From Streptomyces sp. TLI_105 (GTDB lineage: Bacteria > Actinomycetota > Actinomycetes > Streptomycetales > Streptomycetaceae): a stretch of 64,000 bases of DNA. The notes below the pieces were generated by a model. That model was not told where the DNA came from. It ran no database searches and worked only from the letters and a program-made list of their open reading frames with translations. Where the stretch lies: the NCBI RefSeq assembly GCF_900105415.1, contig NZ_FNSM01000001.1, forward strand, positions 248,001-312,000, in the 5' to 3' direction. The position numbers were made by a program, and so were the translations under genes. This document shows positions 33,286 through 43,180 of the stretch, one piece after another (position 1 is the first letter of the stretch; every line of letters starts with the position of its first letter).

Positions 33286-34785
33286 ATGATGACCTCCGCC
33301 GAACCCGTGCCCGGCACGACGTCCGGGCCCGCCCGTTCCCGGCTCGTCGTCCCCGTCCTCGCCTTCTGCGGCATGGTCGTCGCCGTCATGCAGACCCTCG
33401 TCGTGCCGCTGCTGCCGCACATCCCCGAGCTGACCGGAGCGAGCGCGGGCGCGGCGGGCTGGCTCGTGACCGTCACCCTCCTCACCGGCGCGGTGTTCAC
33501 TCCGGTACTCGGCCGGGTCGGCGACATGTACGGCAAGCGGCGGGTCCTCCTCGCGTCGCTCGGGGTGCTCACCCTCGGTTCCGCCCTCTGCGCGGTCAGC
33601 TCCGACATCGGCGTACTGATCGCCGGACGGGCCCTCCAGGGCACGGCCCTCGCCGTGATCCCGCTCGGCATCAGCATCATCCGCGACGAGCTCCCCGCCG
33701 AGCGCGTCCTGCCGTCGATCGCGCTCATGAGCTCCACCCTCGGCATCGGCGCGGCGATCGGACTCCCCCTGGCCGCCGTCGTGACGGACAACTTCGACTG
33801 GCACACCATGTTCTGGGCATCCGCCGCACTCGGCCTGCTCGACCTCCTGCTCGTGCTGTGGATCGTGCCGGAGTCGGCCGTGCGCTCCCGGGGACGCTTC
33901 GACGTGCCGGGCACGCTGGGCCTCGCCGCCCTGCTGGCCGGTGTGCTCCTGGCGATCACCCAGGGCTCCGGCTGGGGCTGGACCTCCGCGCTGACGCTCG
34001 GCCTGCTCGGCGCCTCGGGGGCCGTGGGCCTGCTCTGGGGCTGGTACGAACTGCGCACCCCGTCCCCGATCACGGACCTCAGGGTGTCCGCCCGGCCCGC
34101 CGTGCTGCTGACCAACGTCGCGGCCCTGCTCGTCGGCTTCTCGTTCTACGCCAACTCCCTGGTCACCGCCCAGCTCGTCCAGGAGCCCACGAGCACCGGC
34201 TACGGCCTCGGCGCCTCCATCGTCGTCAGCGGAGTCTGCCTGCTGCCCGGCGGACTCGCGATGGTGGCCCTGTCTCCGCTCTCGGCGCGGATCTCCGCCA
34301 CGTACGGGCCCCGCACCGCGCTCGCCGTCGGGGCGGTCGTCATGACGCTGGGCTACGTGGTGCGCTTCTTCACCAGCCACAGCCTCTGGCTGATCGTCGC
34401 CGGCGCCACCGTGGTCGCCTGCGGCACCGCCATCGCCTACTCGGCGTTGCCCGCCCTCGTCATGCGGGCCGTGCCGGTGAGCGAGACCGCGTCGGCCAAC
34501 GGCCTCAACACCCTGATGCGTTCCGTAGGACAGGCCTGCTGCAGCGCCGTGGTCACCGCCGTGCTGGCCCGTGTGACCTTCGTGGCCGACGGCCGGACCG
34601 CACCGACGCTCCACGCCTACCTGCTGATCTTCCTGATCGCCGCCGGAGCGGCCCTCGCCGCCCTCGTCGCCACCCTCCTCCTGCCGTCCGACCGGCCGGG
34701 CCGGGACGCCCCGCGCGACGGCGCCCGGCCGGGCGGTACGGTCACGGTGCCACCGCCCACCAGCGCCGCCCGAGGGAACGCATGA
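33286..34785 (+). CDS. MFS transporter, EmrB/QacA type
   Basis: 499 residues with about 14 hydrophobic helices. Loop 2-3 carries GRVGDMYGKRRVLL, the MFS motif A, and helix 4-5 has LQGTALAVIPLGISIIRDE, as in drug:H+ antiporters of the DHA2 type. ATG behind CTGGAG. Its stop overlaps the TetR start, so expression of pump and repressor is coupled. Predicted efflux of a toxic compound sensed by TetR. Confidence 0.92.
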   Translation: MMTSAEPVPGTTSGPARSRLVVPVLAFCGMVVAVMQTLVVPLLPHIPELTGASAGAAGWLVTVTLLTGAVFTPVLGRVGDMYGKRRVLLASLGVLTLGSALCAVSSDIGVLIAGRALQGTALAVIPLGISIIRDELPAERVLPSIALMSSTLGIGAAIGLPLAAVVTDNFDWHTMFWASAALGLLDLLLVLWIVPESAVRSRGRFDVPGTLGLAALLAGVLLAITQGSGWGWTSALTLGLLGASGAVGLLWGWYELRTPSPITDLRVSARPAVLLTNVAALLVGFSFYANSLVTAQLVQEPTSTGYGLGASIVVSGVCLLPGGLAMVALSPLSARISATYGPRTALAVGAVVMTLGYVVRFFTSHSLWLIVAGATVVACGTAIAYSALPALVMRAVPVSETASANGLNTLMRSVGQACCSAVVTAVLARVTFVADGRTAPTLHAYLLIFLIAAGAALAALVATLLLPSDRPGRDAPRDGARPGGTVTVPPPTSAARGNA

Positions 34786-35435
34786 GCACCGCCGACGAAC
34801 CCACCTCCCCGGCCACGGCCGACGCGGAGCGAACCGCCCGCCAGGAAGCCGGGAACTCCCCCACGGACGCAGGAGAAGCGGGTCCGGAGACCGGACGCGA
34901 GGCGATCATCCGCGCCGCACGGAGGGCGTTCACGCTCAAGCCGTACGCCGAGGTCACCATGCGGGGCATCGCCGCGGCGGCCGGGGTGAGCCCGTCTTTG
35001 ATCGTCAAACGTTTCGGCAGCAAGGAAGCCCTGTTCAACACGGTCGTCGACTTCCGCCCCGCTGCCGCCGAGCTCTTCGCCGCCCCGCTGCCCGACCTCG
35101 GCCGGCACCTCGTCCTGACCATGGTCGACCTGCGCGACCGGCTCCGCGGCGACCCGCTCCTTCGGGTGGTCTTCTCCCTAGGCATCGAGGACGAACGCAC
35201 CCTGCTGCGCGCCCACTTCCGCGAGCAGATCACCGACCGTCTCACGGACCTCCTCACCGGCCCCGACGCCCGACTGCGCGCCGAACTCGTCGCCGGCCAA
35301 CTCCTGGGCCTGGGCGCCACCCTGAGCCTCCACCGTCCCGACGGCGCCACCGCCCACACCACCACCGAACGGCTCGCGGAGCTCTACGCCCCCGGCATCC
35401 AGCACCTGGTCGACGGGGGTGCCTCCCGGGCGTAG
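34782..35435 (+). CDS. TetR-family repressor of the MFS pump
   Basis: 217 residues; ATG overlaps the MFS stop (ATGA). A 35-residue flexible acidic tail precedes the helix-turn-helix (REAIIRAARRAFTLKPYAEV, then MRGIAAAAGVSPSLIVKRFG), followed by a helical C-terminal domain. Autoregulation through the inverted repeat at 33211-33249 is inferred. Confidence 0.92.
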   Translation: MSTADEPTSPATADAERTARQEAGNSPTDAGEAGPETGREAIIRAARRAFTLKPYAEVTMRGIAAAAGVSPSLIVKRFGSKEALFNTVVDFRPAAAELFAAPLPDLGRHLVLTMVDLRDRLRGDPLLRVVFSLGIEDERTLLRAHFREQITDRLTDLLTGPDARLRAELVAGQLLGLGATLSLHRPDGATAHTTTERLAELYAPGIQHLVDGGASRA

Positions 35436-35519
35436 TGCGTCGGCCCGGGGCGGCTTCCCCTGCGTGCGGGCCGCGCCCGAGGCGGGTGCGTACGGCCTCG
35501 GGGGCAGCGACGCGGTGAC

Positions 35520-35903
35520 TCAGTCCCCGTGGCCCGTTCCGCCGCTGCCGAAGCCGCCGCTGGAGATGCCGCGCCACTTGCGCTTCTCCTCGCTCTGCGG
35601 TTCGGAGTCGGCCTCGCCCGAGTTCTTCAGGTTGTAGGGCCTGAGCCGGTGCTCGCCGTCGGTCTGCGGCATCTCCGAGGGCCTTCGGTACTCGGACACC
35701 TCACCGGGCAGCTGCTCCGTGTCGGGCCGCTGGGGCTGCGACTCCGGCTCCGGCGGCGGAAGCTCGCGGTTCTTGACCCGAATGCCCAACACGAAGGCTC
35801 CGATCAGAACCGCGACCACAAGCAGCCCGCCCAGCACCTGGGCCAGACCGGACTGCCAGACTCCGGCCGCGAGTACCGGCTCTTGCAAAACGTACGCGTG
35901 CAT
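35520..35903 (-). CDS. DUF6479 family membrane protein
   Basis: 127 residues: a short N-terminus, one transmembrane helix (VLGGLLVVAVLIGAFVLGIR), then a disordered Pro/Glu/Gln-rich cytoplasmic tail. This is the layout of DUF6479, common in Streptomyces and of unknown role. The ATG at 35903 was chosen because the upstream residues in the same frame are Arg-rich and unlike the family. Confidence 0.82.
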   Translation of the reverse strand: MHAYVLQEPVLAAGVWQSGLAQVLGGLLVVAVLIGAFVLGIRVKNRELPPPEPESQPQRPDTEQLPGEVSEYRRPSEMPQTDGEHRLRPYNLKNSGEADSEPQSEEKRKWRGISSGGFGSGGTGHGD

Positions 35904-36030
35904 GGACGTACCTCGCTCGTCTCTCCGTGGGCCGAACGCCGGGTCGGAAGTTCGGCCACGTCGTGTGTTTTTCCGCTCGTGCACCCACCGCGGATGCGCA
36001 GGCGATCGTGGAGCGGTCGTGTTCGTTCCG

Positions 36031-37524
36031 TCAGGTGCGGGTCGGCTCCGCCTCGTCGTGGGCCGCGGACAGGGGCTCGGCGATGTCCTCCAGGGAGCGG
36101 CGTTCCGCCTTCACCGCGAGGAAGGCGGCCACGAGTCCGGCCGCGCACATCAGGCCGGCGCCGATCTGGAAGGCGAGGACCGTCTCGGACGGCACGCCGG
36201 ATTCGGTGAGGTCGGCGAAGATCAGGGGGCCGCTGATGCCGCCGGCGGCCGTACCGATCGCGTAGAAGAAGGCGATGGCCATGGCCCGGGTCTCCATCGG
36301 GAAGACCTCGGAGACGGTGAGGTACGCGCTCGACGCGCCGGCCGACGCGAAGAACAGCACGACGCACCAGCAGGCCGTGAGGGTGGTGGCGCTGAGCACG
36401 CCGCTGCCGAACAGCCAGGCCGTGCCGAACAGCAGCAGGCCCGACAGCAGGTAGGTCGACGAGATCATGATGCGGCGACCGACGGTGTCGAAGAGCTTGC
36501 CGAGCAGCAGCGGGCCGAGGAAGTTGCCGGCGGCGATGACGGCGAAGTAGTAGCCCGTGCGGCCGGTGGGCACGTCGAAGAACGTGGTGAGGATCGTGCC
36601 GAAGCCGAAGGTGATGGCGTTGTAGAGGAACGCCTGGCCGATGAAGAGCGACAGGCCGAGGACGGCGCGGCGCGGATAGCGGCGGAAGACCGTCTTCGCG
36701 ATCAGGCCGAAGCCGATGCTCCGGCGCTGATGGATGGTGATCTCGCCCGCCGGCGCCGGCAGTGGACGGCCGTGTTCCCGCTCGACCTCGCGCTCGACGG
36801 ACGAGACCAGCTGATCGGCGTCCTCGCCGTGACCGTGGATGAACTGCCATCGTGGGCTCTCCGGCACGTGCCTTCGGACCAGGAGGATCACCAGGCCGAG
36901 GACCACGCCGAGGGCGAAGCTGAGCCGCCAACCGACATTGGCGGCGAAGATGTTCGTGTCCAGCATGACGATGGAGAGCAGGGCCCCGCCGATCGCTCCG
37001 AGCCAGTAGCTGCCGTTGATGATCAGGTCGACCCGGCCCCGGTACAGGGACGGGATCAGTTCGTCGATCGCCGAGTTGATGGCCGCGTACTCCCCGCCGA
37101 TGCCGAAGCCGGTGAGGAAGCGGAAGAGGAAGAACCACCAGGATTCCATCGACAGGGCGGTGAGTGCCGTGGCTCCGAGATAGACGGCCAGCGTCACCAT
37201 GAAGAGCTTCTTGCGGCCGTAACGGTCGGTCAGCCACCCGAAGAACAGTGCTCCGGAACAGGCGCCCGCGACGTACAGGGCGGCCGCGGTTCCGGTCACT
37301 TGGGCGGCGGTGATGTCGAGGCCGCTGCCGTCCTCGGCGAGGCGGCCGGCGATGTTGCCGACGATCGTCACCTCGAGGCCGTCCAGGATCCAGACGGTTC
37401 CGAGGCCGATCACGATCATCCAGTGCCAGCGTGACCAGGGCAGGCGGTCCAGTCGGGCCGGTACGGCCGTGGTCACGGTTCCTGTGGTCGCGGGCACGGC
37501 GGCCCGGGTCGATTCTCTCGTCAT
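36031..37524 (-). CDS. MFS metabolite:H+ symporter
   Basis: 497 residues, ATG at 37524 behind GGAGAGGGAG. Twelve helices in the sugar-porter/MHS layout: GWLTDRYGRKKLFM (motif A), FRFLTGFGIGGEYAAINS (motif with GGE after helix 4), VPESPRW after helix 6, and LFDTVGRRIM in the second half. Typical substrates are sugars, organic acids or aromatic acids. No catabolic gene nearby indicates the substrate. Confidence 0.9.
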   Translation of the reverse strand: MTRESTRAAVPATTGTVTTAVPARLDRLPWSRWHWMIVIGLGTVWILDGLEVTIVGNIAGRLAEDGSGLDITAAQVTGTAAALYVAGACSGALFFGWLTDRYGRKKLFMVTLAVYLGATALTALSMESWWFFLFRFLTGFGIGGEYAAINSAIDELIPSLYRGRVDLIINGSYWLGAIGGALLSIVMLDTNIFAANVGWRLSFALGVVLGLVILLVRRHVPESPRWQFIHGHGEDADQLVSSVEREVEREHGRPLPAPAGEITIHQRRSIGFGLIAKTVFRRYPRRAVLGLSLFIGQAFLYNAITFGFGTILTTFFDVPTGRTGYYFAVIAAGNFLGPLLLGKLFDTVGRRIMISSTYLLSGLLLFGTAWLFGSGVLSATTLTACWCVVLFFASAGASSAYLTVSEVFPMETRAMAIAFFYAIGTAAGGISGPLIFADLTESGVPSETVLAFQIGAGLMCAAGLVAAFLAVKAERRSLEDIAEPLSAAHDEAEPTRT

Positions 37525-37679
37525 GACTCCCTCTCCGTCAGGCACCCTCCTGCGAGTGCCCCGCTCGGGAGCAGTCATGTCTTGCGCAGATCCTGGACGC
37601 CATGTCCAGCATGTGGCCACCACGGTGGCCGCACCACGTCATCAGCCGCCGTCCGGGGGACGCGTGTCGGGTCCTACGG

Positions 37680-38108
37680 TCAGTCCAGGATGGTGGCGAT
37701 GCCCTGGCGGCGCAGTTCGGCCAGCCCTTCCAGCATGGCCTGGATCCTTTGCGGCGAGTGCCCGCACCAGCCCTCCAGCTCGGACAGGACGCGCACGGGC
37801 TGACGCGTGCGGTAGGAACGGGTGGGGTTGCCCGGGAACTTCTTGTCGGTGACGTTGGGGTCGTCCTCCAGGTCACCGGTCGGTTCCACCACGTAGATCC
37901 GTCCCCGCCCGTCGCCGGCGGCGAGCTCCGCGCCCCAGGCGGCAGCGTCCAGGGTCTCGGAGACGTAGACGTGGCGGGACACGCGCCCTTCCTCGAAATT
38001 GGATGCGTGGCCCGGACTCAACAGGTCTCCCGGAACCAGGCACGCCTTCGTCCCGTGCAGATAGGTTCCCGCCTCGTACACCTGAAAGGGTACGGGTTCA
38101 CTGGTCAT
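37680..38108 (-). CDS. arr: Arr, NAD-dependent rifampin ADP-ribosyltransferase
   Basis: 142 residues. TYLHGTKACLVPGDLLSPGH near residue 15, ASNFEEGRVSRHVYVSETLD, IYVVEPTGDLEDDPNVTDKK and PTRSYRTRQPVRVLSELEGW follow the Arr family along its full length. The His of the first strand and Tyr/Asp residues used by the family are present. It transfers ADP-ribose from NAD to rifamycin O-23, inactivating it. ATG at 38108 with GGAGG upstream. Divergent from a GNAT gene, 121 bp apart. Confidence 0.93.
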   Translation of the reverse strand: MTSEPVPFQVYEAGTYLHGTKACLVPGDLLSPGHASNFEEGRVSRHVYVSETLDAAAWGAELAAGDGRGRIYVVEPTGDLEDDPNVTDKKFPGNPTRSYRTRQPVRVLSELEGWCGHSPQRIQAMLEGLAELRRQGIATILD

Positions 38109-38229
38109 GGGTCCTCCGTGTGTTCCAGGCGGCCCGAGGAAGGGGCCGGATGCCGCTGAGGGGATTTTGCCAGTCCCGGCTCCGAAGAATCGGCTTTCCC
38201 CTGCCCGGCCCTCGGGGCAGGCTGTACGC

Positions 38230-38742
38230 ATGAACGAGTTGCGCGGTTCGGTCGTCGTCCTGCGTCCTTCCGGCCCCGGGGACGTTCCGGCCCTGGCAGC
38301 CGTCCGCGCCACCCCCGAGGTCCGGGCCCGGTGGCGTGGCGGGGACGACATGACGGCAGAGGTGCTCTCCGACCTGGAGGACTCCGCCACCCACTGCCTG
38401 ACGGTCCTTCACCACGACCGGATCGTCGGAATGATCCAGTGGTACTCCGAGGAAGAACCGGACTACCGGCACGCCGGGATCGACCTGTTTCTCGACCCTT
38501 CCGTACACGGCAAGGGTCTCGGCACCGACGCCGTCCGGACCCTCGCCCGCCACCTGGTCGACGACCTGGGCCACCACCGGCTCATCATCGACCCGGCGGC
38601 CGACAACGGTGCGGCGATCCGCTGCTACGAGAAGGTGGGGTTCCGGCGCGTCGGCGTGATGCGGCAGTACGAGCGGGGCGAGGACGGCACCTGGCACGAC
38701 GGACTGCTCATGGACCTGCTGGCGTCCGAGCTGGTGCGGTGA
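38230..38742 (+). CDS. GNAT acetyltransferase, AAC(6')-like
   Basis: 170 residues. RATPEVRARWRGGDD and MIQWYSEEEPDYRHAGIDLF in the N-lobe and GKGLGTDAVRTL as the acetyl-CoA loop, then NGAAIRCYEKVGFRRVGVM match the AAC(6')-I/II subgroup of aminoglycoside acetyltransferases. Many chromosomal members have no proven drug substrate. Convergent with the 1187-residue gene. Confidence 0.85.
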   Translation: MNELRGSVVVLRPSGPGDVPALAAVRATPEVRARWRGGDDMTAEVLSDLEDSATHCLTVLHHDRIVGMIQWYSEEEPDYRHAGIDLFLDPSVHGKGLGTDAVRTLARHLVDDLGHHRLIIDPAADNGAAIRCYEKVGFRRVGVMRQYERGEDGTWHDGLLMDLLASELVR

Positions 38743-38803
38743 TCCCTGTCCGTACGCCTCGATGGACCGGTCCGGTGTCAGGATCGAACCGGTCCCCGTC
38801 GCA

Positions 38804-41800
38804 TCAGCGATCACTCACCGGACGGACATGTCCGATCGGCTCCCTCTGGTCGGTGAGCAGCGCCTCCACCGTCGAGACCGGATCCCACTCGGGGTCGAGG
38901 CCGGTCAGCCGCTCGGTGACCCTGTGCCAGGCAGCCGGGTCCGTGCCGAGTCCGGAGTGCACGAGGTCGGCGAGGACGGTGCGGGCCACGGCGGCCTCGG
39001 GTGGCGCGTCCGTGCGGCGGGCGGCGGCGCCCAGGTAGGCGAGCAGCCTCGCGGCCGGGGCCGCGAGGCGTACCAGGTCCGCGCCGTCGAGGAGCCGCGC
39101 CGTGAGCAGTCCGTCCAGCTGGGTGGACGGCGCGCAGTGGAACAGGCCGGCCAGACCGTGCCGGGCCCGCTCCCGGGTGAGTCGCGCGCTGCCGGGTATG
39201 CCGTCGGGGCCCGGCTCGGGCAGGAGCGCCGCATGCCGCAGTCGTACGTCCTCGGGGACGCCGTCCAGGCGGACGATGTTCCGCCAGTACGGGAGCGGTT
39301 CCTGGGCGTGGGCGGCTTCGAGAGCGGTCCAGTCCACGGGCTCGCCCGGCGGGAGGGACTCGATGAGGTCCCGTGCGTGCGGGGCGGCAGGGGCGCGCCG
39401 CAGCTTCCGGACGAGCTTCTCCGGCGCCAGTTCGCGGTCGAGCCGGGCGCGGAGGACGGCGGCGGGGTCGGCGGACGCGAGGGCCTTGGCGCACAGGGTG
39501 GTGGCGGAGCGCCCCAGCACGTCCCGCCCCGCGAGCCGCGCCAGCCGGTGGGCGCCGCCGTGCTCGAACAGCCTGAGGCAACCGAGAAGTTGGTGGCCGA
39601 GGCCAAGCCGCGAGCCGTGCTTTTCGAGCAACTCCTCCACGAGGTCGGGTTCGGCGGAGCACAGCCACGTCAGGCCGCCGGCCGGCCACGCGGAGCCCCC
39701 GGCACGCCAGTCGGCCAGCACCCGGGCGCCGAGGGACGGCCGCCCGGCGCCGGGACGCGACCGGGTCACGATCCGGTGGACGATCGACCGAGGGTTCCAG
39801 TGTCGCAGCAGGGCGAGGTCCACCTCGAGGTCGACGAGGCGCTCCACCGCGCCGCTCCGCTTCAGCCAGCGGGACTGGACGGCGAGGACCCGCAGGGCGG
39901 CGGGGTCGCGGTCCGCGAGCAGCCGGTCGAAGACGGCGCGCGGTGTGCGCTCGTGGCGCAGCAGGTACGCGGCGAGCAGCCATGGCCCGTCGGGACCGAG
40001 CCGGGGCAGTACGGCGTCGACCACCTGTGCGTCGGCGAGGCAGAGCAGGGTGCCCTCCGGCCAGGCCCACAGATGGTCGCCGTGCTCCAGCAGCTCGATC
40101 GCCTCGTCCGGCGTGCCCGGCCTGGTCCTGCCGATGGGCTTCTCGACGCCGGCCGCCGGGTGGGCACCGGACTGCGCGCGCTCCAGCAACTCCGCCCAGG
40201 CCAGCCCCTCCGAGGCGGCTTCGGACGCCGTCACGGTCGCGGCCAGGCGGATCCAGGCGTCCGGGTCGGTGCCGAGTTCGGCGCGCAGCCGACGGGCGAG
40301 CGCGGCCCGCCAGGCGTCGGCGAACGCGAGCCGCCGCCAGTCGTAGGGCAGCCGGAGCAGACGCCGTGCGGGCAGCAGGGTGAGCAGCTCCTCGGCGGGC
40401 AACACGCCCTGAGCGTAGGCCTGTTCGATGTGCTGCGCACCGGATCCGTACGTCTCAGGGGGTTGGGCACGCACCTGCCGGGGGCTGGGTGCCTCATACG
40501 CGAAGCCGCTCTCGGAGGCGGGGATGCCGTGGACCGCGCAGGCGGCGGTGAACCACTGCGGGGTGGCGAGGCCGGGGGCGGTCGCCTGCTCGTGGACGGC
40601 CAGCGCCCGCAGTATTTCGGGATCCTTCGGACGGGGTGCATCGTCCGGGGCGAGGGAGTACAGCAGGTCGAGCGCGGCCAGTGCGTGCACACGCTCGCTT
40701 CGAGGGAGGGTGTGCCGGGGGGCGGGTTCCGCGGCCGACGGTTCGGGGTCGGCGTGCGGTTCGGGCTGGGCAGCGCCCTCGACAAGTGGCTCGGGCTCCG
40801 CAGGGGTCTCGTCCGGGGCCTTCCCCGCCTCGATGATCAGCTCCGCGACCGTGCCTCCGTGTTCGGGCAGCAGGACATCGAGCGCCTCCCAGGCTCGCCC
40901 CCGTTCCCCGAGGTTCGCCTCCGTCGATGCGTGCAGCCGGGCGACCGCCGCCGGGCCCAGCAGGTGCCGTTCGGCGAGGCGGGCGAGCGCGGCCAAGGCG
41001 TGGGCGGCGGGGCGCGCGGTGTCGATCAGGTCGACCGGGTCGAGGAGTCCCGCCGCCGCCATGCCCTCCGCCCAGACGGCGGCGCTGTCGTCGAGTTCCT
41101 CCTCCGCGAGGCGCCGCGCGGGCGGGGTGGTGTTCCCCGCGCGACGGCCCCCGGCCCGCCACGGCTCGTTGAGGACGCTCAGCCGGAACGCGTGGCGCTG
41201 CGCATCGCTCGCCGCCTCGTGGCGGGCCAGCTCCTCGCAGGCCTTGGGCATGAACGGGGTCGCCGCATGGGCCGCCGCGAGGGCGTCGAGATCATGGGCG
41301 TACGGCTCGGACAGCAGGTCCCGCAGGGTGCTGGTGCCCCGGGCCTCGGCGAGCAGCGCGGGCAGCCGGGCCGGGTCCTCGTACGCCTCGCCCTGCGCGC
41401 GCAGTCGGTGTGGGCCCTCGCCTTCCGGGGCGGCCAGGGCTTCGGTGACCCTGTCCACGACGGCTCGGTTCAGCCAGGCGGCTGTGGCGGGGTCGTCGAG
41501 CAGGTTGCGTACGGCATCCGGGCCGGTCCGCTCCCAGATCCTCGACAGGGCGTACTGCTGGGCGACCTGGCGCACGCCCCACCGCAGTGCCGGCACCACG
41601 AGCTGCGGGTCGCCCGTGGCGAGCAGCGGGGCGAGCCAGGTGCGCGGGACCCGGCCGTGCGGGGCCGTCAGCTCGGCGCGTAGCCCGTCGTCGAGCGGAA
41701 CGGTGTCGAGCCGCTCCGCGACGGTGCGGCGCAGGGACTGGGTGGCGCGCGGGTTGCGATAGACGGCCGCGGCGACCTGGGCGTCGCCGACCGCGACCAG

Positions 41801-42367
41801 CCGGGCCAGGACCCGCGTGTCGAGCCGGGGATGACGGGCCAGGGCCGCCCGGGTGCGGGTGTGGCCGTGGTCGACGACCGCGGTCACGAGGGCGGGCGCC
41901 GGCAGAGTCCCGCCGGCGAGCAACTCCGTCGTCACCCGCTCCGGCAGGGCGGCGAGCGCGGCCGCGGCATGCTGCGGCTCCGCGTGTTCGAGGAGCAGGC
42001 CGAGCGTGCGGTGGACACTGCGGGGCACGGGTGGGCGGAGCGTGCCGTCGGGCACCGACGGAACCGGCAGCACGGCAAGCAGCTCGGGCAGACCGCCGCG
42101 GTAGTCGGCCAGCGTGTCGTGCAGCCCGCGCCAACGGGCTGCGTCCGCGCCGAGGTGGCGTGCCGTCAGCTCCGCGAGGAGGGCGGCCGCCTCGTCGTCG
42201 ATTCCCCCCGCGGCGGCGACCTCGGCCGCCAGCGAGCGCGCGGGCCGTGCCCGCTCCACCGCCCGCAGCGCGCCCCCGCGCGCCACGCCCGCGCCCGCCG
42301 CGTTCCGACCGCCCTCGATCATCTCGCGCAGCAGCCGCCCGACCGCCCCCACCTGCGTCTTCATCAT
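38804..42367 (-). CDS. Very large helical repeat protein
   Basis: 1187 residues, no signal peptide or membrane helix. Composition is Leu/Ala/Arg rich with short helical units such as ARHPRLDTRVLARLVAVGD and VYRNPRATQSLRRTVAERLD, resembling leucine-rich-variant (LRV) or HEAT-like repeats. A Pro/Glu-rich linker near residue 555 splits it into two halves. No catalytic motif. Large stand-alone proteins of this kind are common in Streptomyces and their role is unknown. Confidence 0.85.
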   Translation of the reverse strand: MMKTQVGAVGRLLREMIEGGRNAAGAGVARGGALRAVERARPARSLAAEVAAAGGIDDEAAALLAELTARHLGADAARWRGLHDTLADYRGGLPELLAVLPVPSVPDGTLRPPVPRSVHRTLGLLLEHAEPQHAAAALAALPERVTTELLAGGTLPAPALVTAVVDHGHTRTRAALARHPRLDTRVLARLVAVGDAQVAAAVYRNPRATQSLRRTVAERLDTVPLDDGLRAELTAPHGRVPRTWLAPLLATGDPQLVVPALRWGVRQVAQQYALSRIWERTGPDAVRNLLDDPATAAWLNRAVVDRVTEALAAPEGEGPHRLRAQGEAYEDPARLPALLAEARGTSTLRDLLSEPYAHDLDALAAAHAATPFMPKACEELARHEAASDAQRHAFRLSVLNEPWRAGGRRAGNTTPPARRLAEEELDDSAAVWAEGMAAAGLLDPVDLIDTARPAAHALAALARLAERHLLGPAAVARLHASTEANLGERGRAWEALDVLLPEHGGTVAELIIEAGKAPDETPAEPEPLVEGAAQPEPHADPEPSAAEPAPRHTLPRSERVHALAALDLLYSLAPDDAPRPKDPEILRALAVHEQATAPGLATPQWFTAACAVHGIPASESGFAYEAPSPRQVRAQPPETYGSGAQHIEQAYAQGVLPAEELLTLLPARRLLRLPYDWRRLAFADAWRAALARRLRAELGTDPDAWIRLAATVTASEAASEGLAWAELLERAQSGAHPAAGVEKPIGRTRPGTPDEAIELLEHGDHLWAWPEGTLLCLADAQVVDAVLPRLGPDGPWLLAAYLLRHERTPRAVFDRLLADRDPAALRVLAVQSRWLKRSGAVERLVDLEVDLALLRHWNPRSIVHRIVTRSRPGAGRPSLGARVLADWRAGGSAWPAGGLTWLCSAEPDLVEELLEKHGSRLGLGHQLLGCLRLFEHGGAHRLARLAGRDVLGRSATTLCAKALASADPAAVLRARLDRELAPEKLVRKLRRAPAAPHARDLIESLPPGEPVDWTALEAAHAQEPLPYWRNIVRLDGVPEDVRLRHAALLPEPGPDGIPGSARLTRERARHGLAGLFHCAPSTQLDGLLTARLLDGADLVRLAAPAARLLAYLGAAARRTDAPPEAAVARTVLADLVHSGLGTDPAAWHRVTERLTGLDPEWDPVSTVEALLTDQREPIGHVRPVSDR

Positions 42368-42451
42368 GAGTCGCCATGCTAGAGGCGGCCACTGACAATC
42401 GCGGTCGGCGACGGTCGAAGGTCCACGGTGCTGCTGTGCTTCCCTCCCCGC

Positions 42452-43048
42452 TCAGCGAAGACCGCGCTTCTCTCGTTCGGCTTCGATCAGTTTCTCCATG
42501 AGTTCCTCCGGGGCCACCCTGTACTCGGTGTCGTCCAGGGCGTCGTACTCCTGGGTGCTGAGCGGTAGGCCGAGCTCGGCGAGGTCGGCGGCCAGTCGTG
42601 TGAACGCGATTCGCTCGTCGGGATCGTCCTGGCGGCTTGCCTGCTCGGCTGCGGCCCCCTCGGTCAGGGTGCGGCCGAGCAGGGTCCAGAAGGTGAACTC
42701 GGTGTCCAGCTCCATGAGGCGCCAGGCGCCGTCCGCGGGTTCGTCGGGGTGCAGCCAGTAGCCGATCCACCCCTTTCCGCCCTTGGCCACGAGCTTGACG
42801 TACTCGGCCATCTCCGCGGCTCCGGCGTTGACGGCCTGCATCTCCGGGTCCGCGAGTTCCTTTTCGCTCAGATAGCTGGTGTCCAGGAGCGGGTGGACCT
42901 CTCCCGCCTCGAAGAAGACGAGGTCGAGGAGGCGGGTGAAGTCGGTGCGGCCCTCCCACTGCGCCACCAGCAGCACGCGCAGATCGTCGGGTACTGGACG
43001 GCCGCCCAGTCGCTCGCGGGAGAACTCGGCGAGCCGTTCGTCGTACAT
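42452..43048 (-). CDS. Hypothetical protein, possibly SUKH-like
   Basis: 198 residues from ATG 43048. An acidic, aromatic protein: GGKGWIGYWLHPDEPADGAW and WRLMELDTEFTFWTLLG resemble a SUKH-like core, but the typical N-terminal signature is missing. No operon partners; it lies 84 bp upstream of the large repeat gene on the same strand. Confidence 0.65.
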   Translation of the reverse strand: MYDERLAEFSRERLGGRPVPDDLRVLLVAQWEGRTDFTRLLDLVFFEAGEVHPLLDTSYLSEKELADPEMQAVNAGAAEMAEYVKLVAKGGKGWIGYWLHPDEPADGAWRLMELDTEFTFWTLLGRTLTEGAAAEQASRQDDPDERIAFTRLAADLAELGLPLSTQEYDALDDTEYRVAPEELMEKLIEAEREKRGLR

Positions 43049-43180
43049 ACGCACTCTCCAGAGGCCGAAGCCAGGGGTCGATGCAAAGAGGTCGAAGCCA
43101 GATCCTCGCTCGACGTGACAGCGGCGTCTGGCAAAGGGACGGGTACGCGGGCGACTCCCCACCACCCCTGCGATCCGGAC

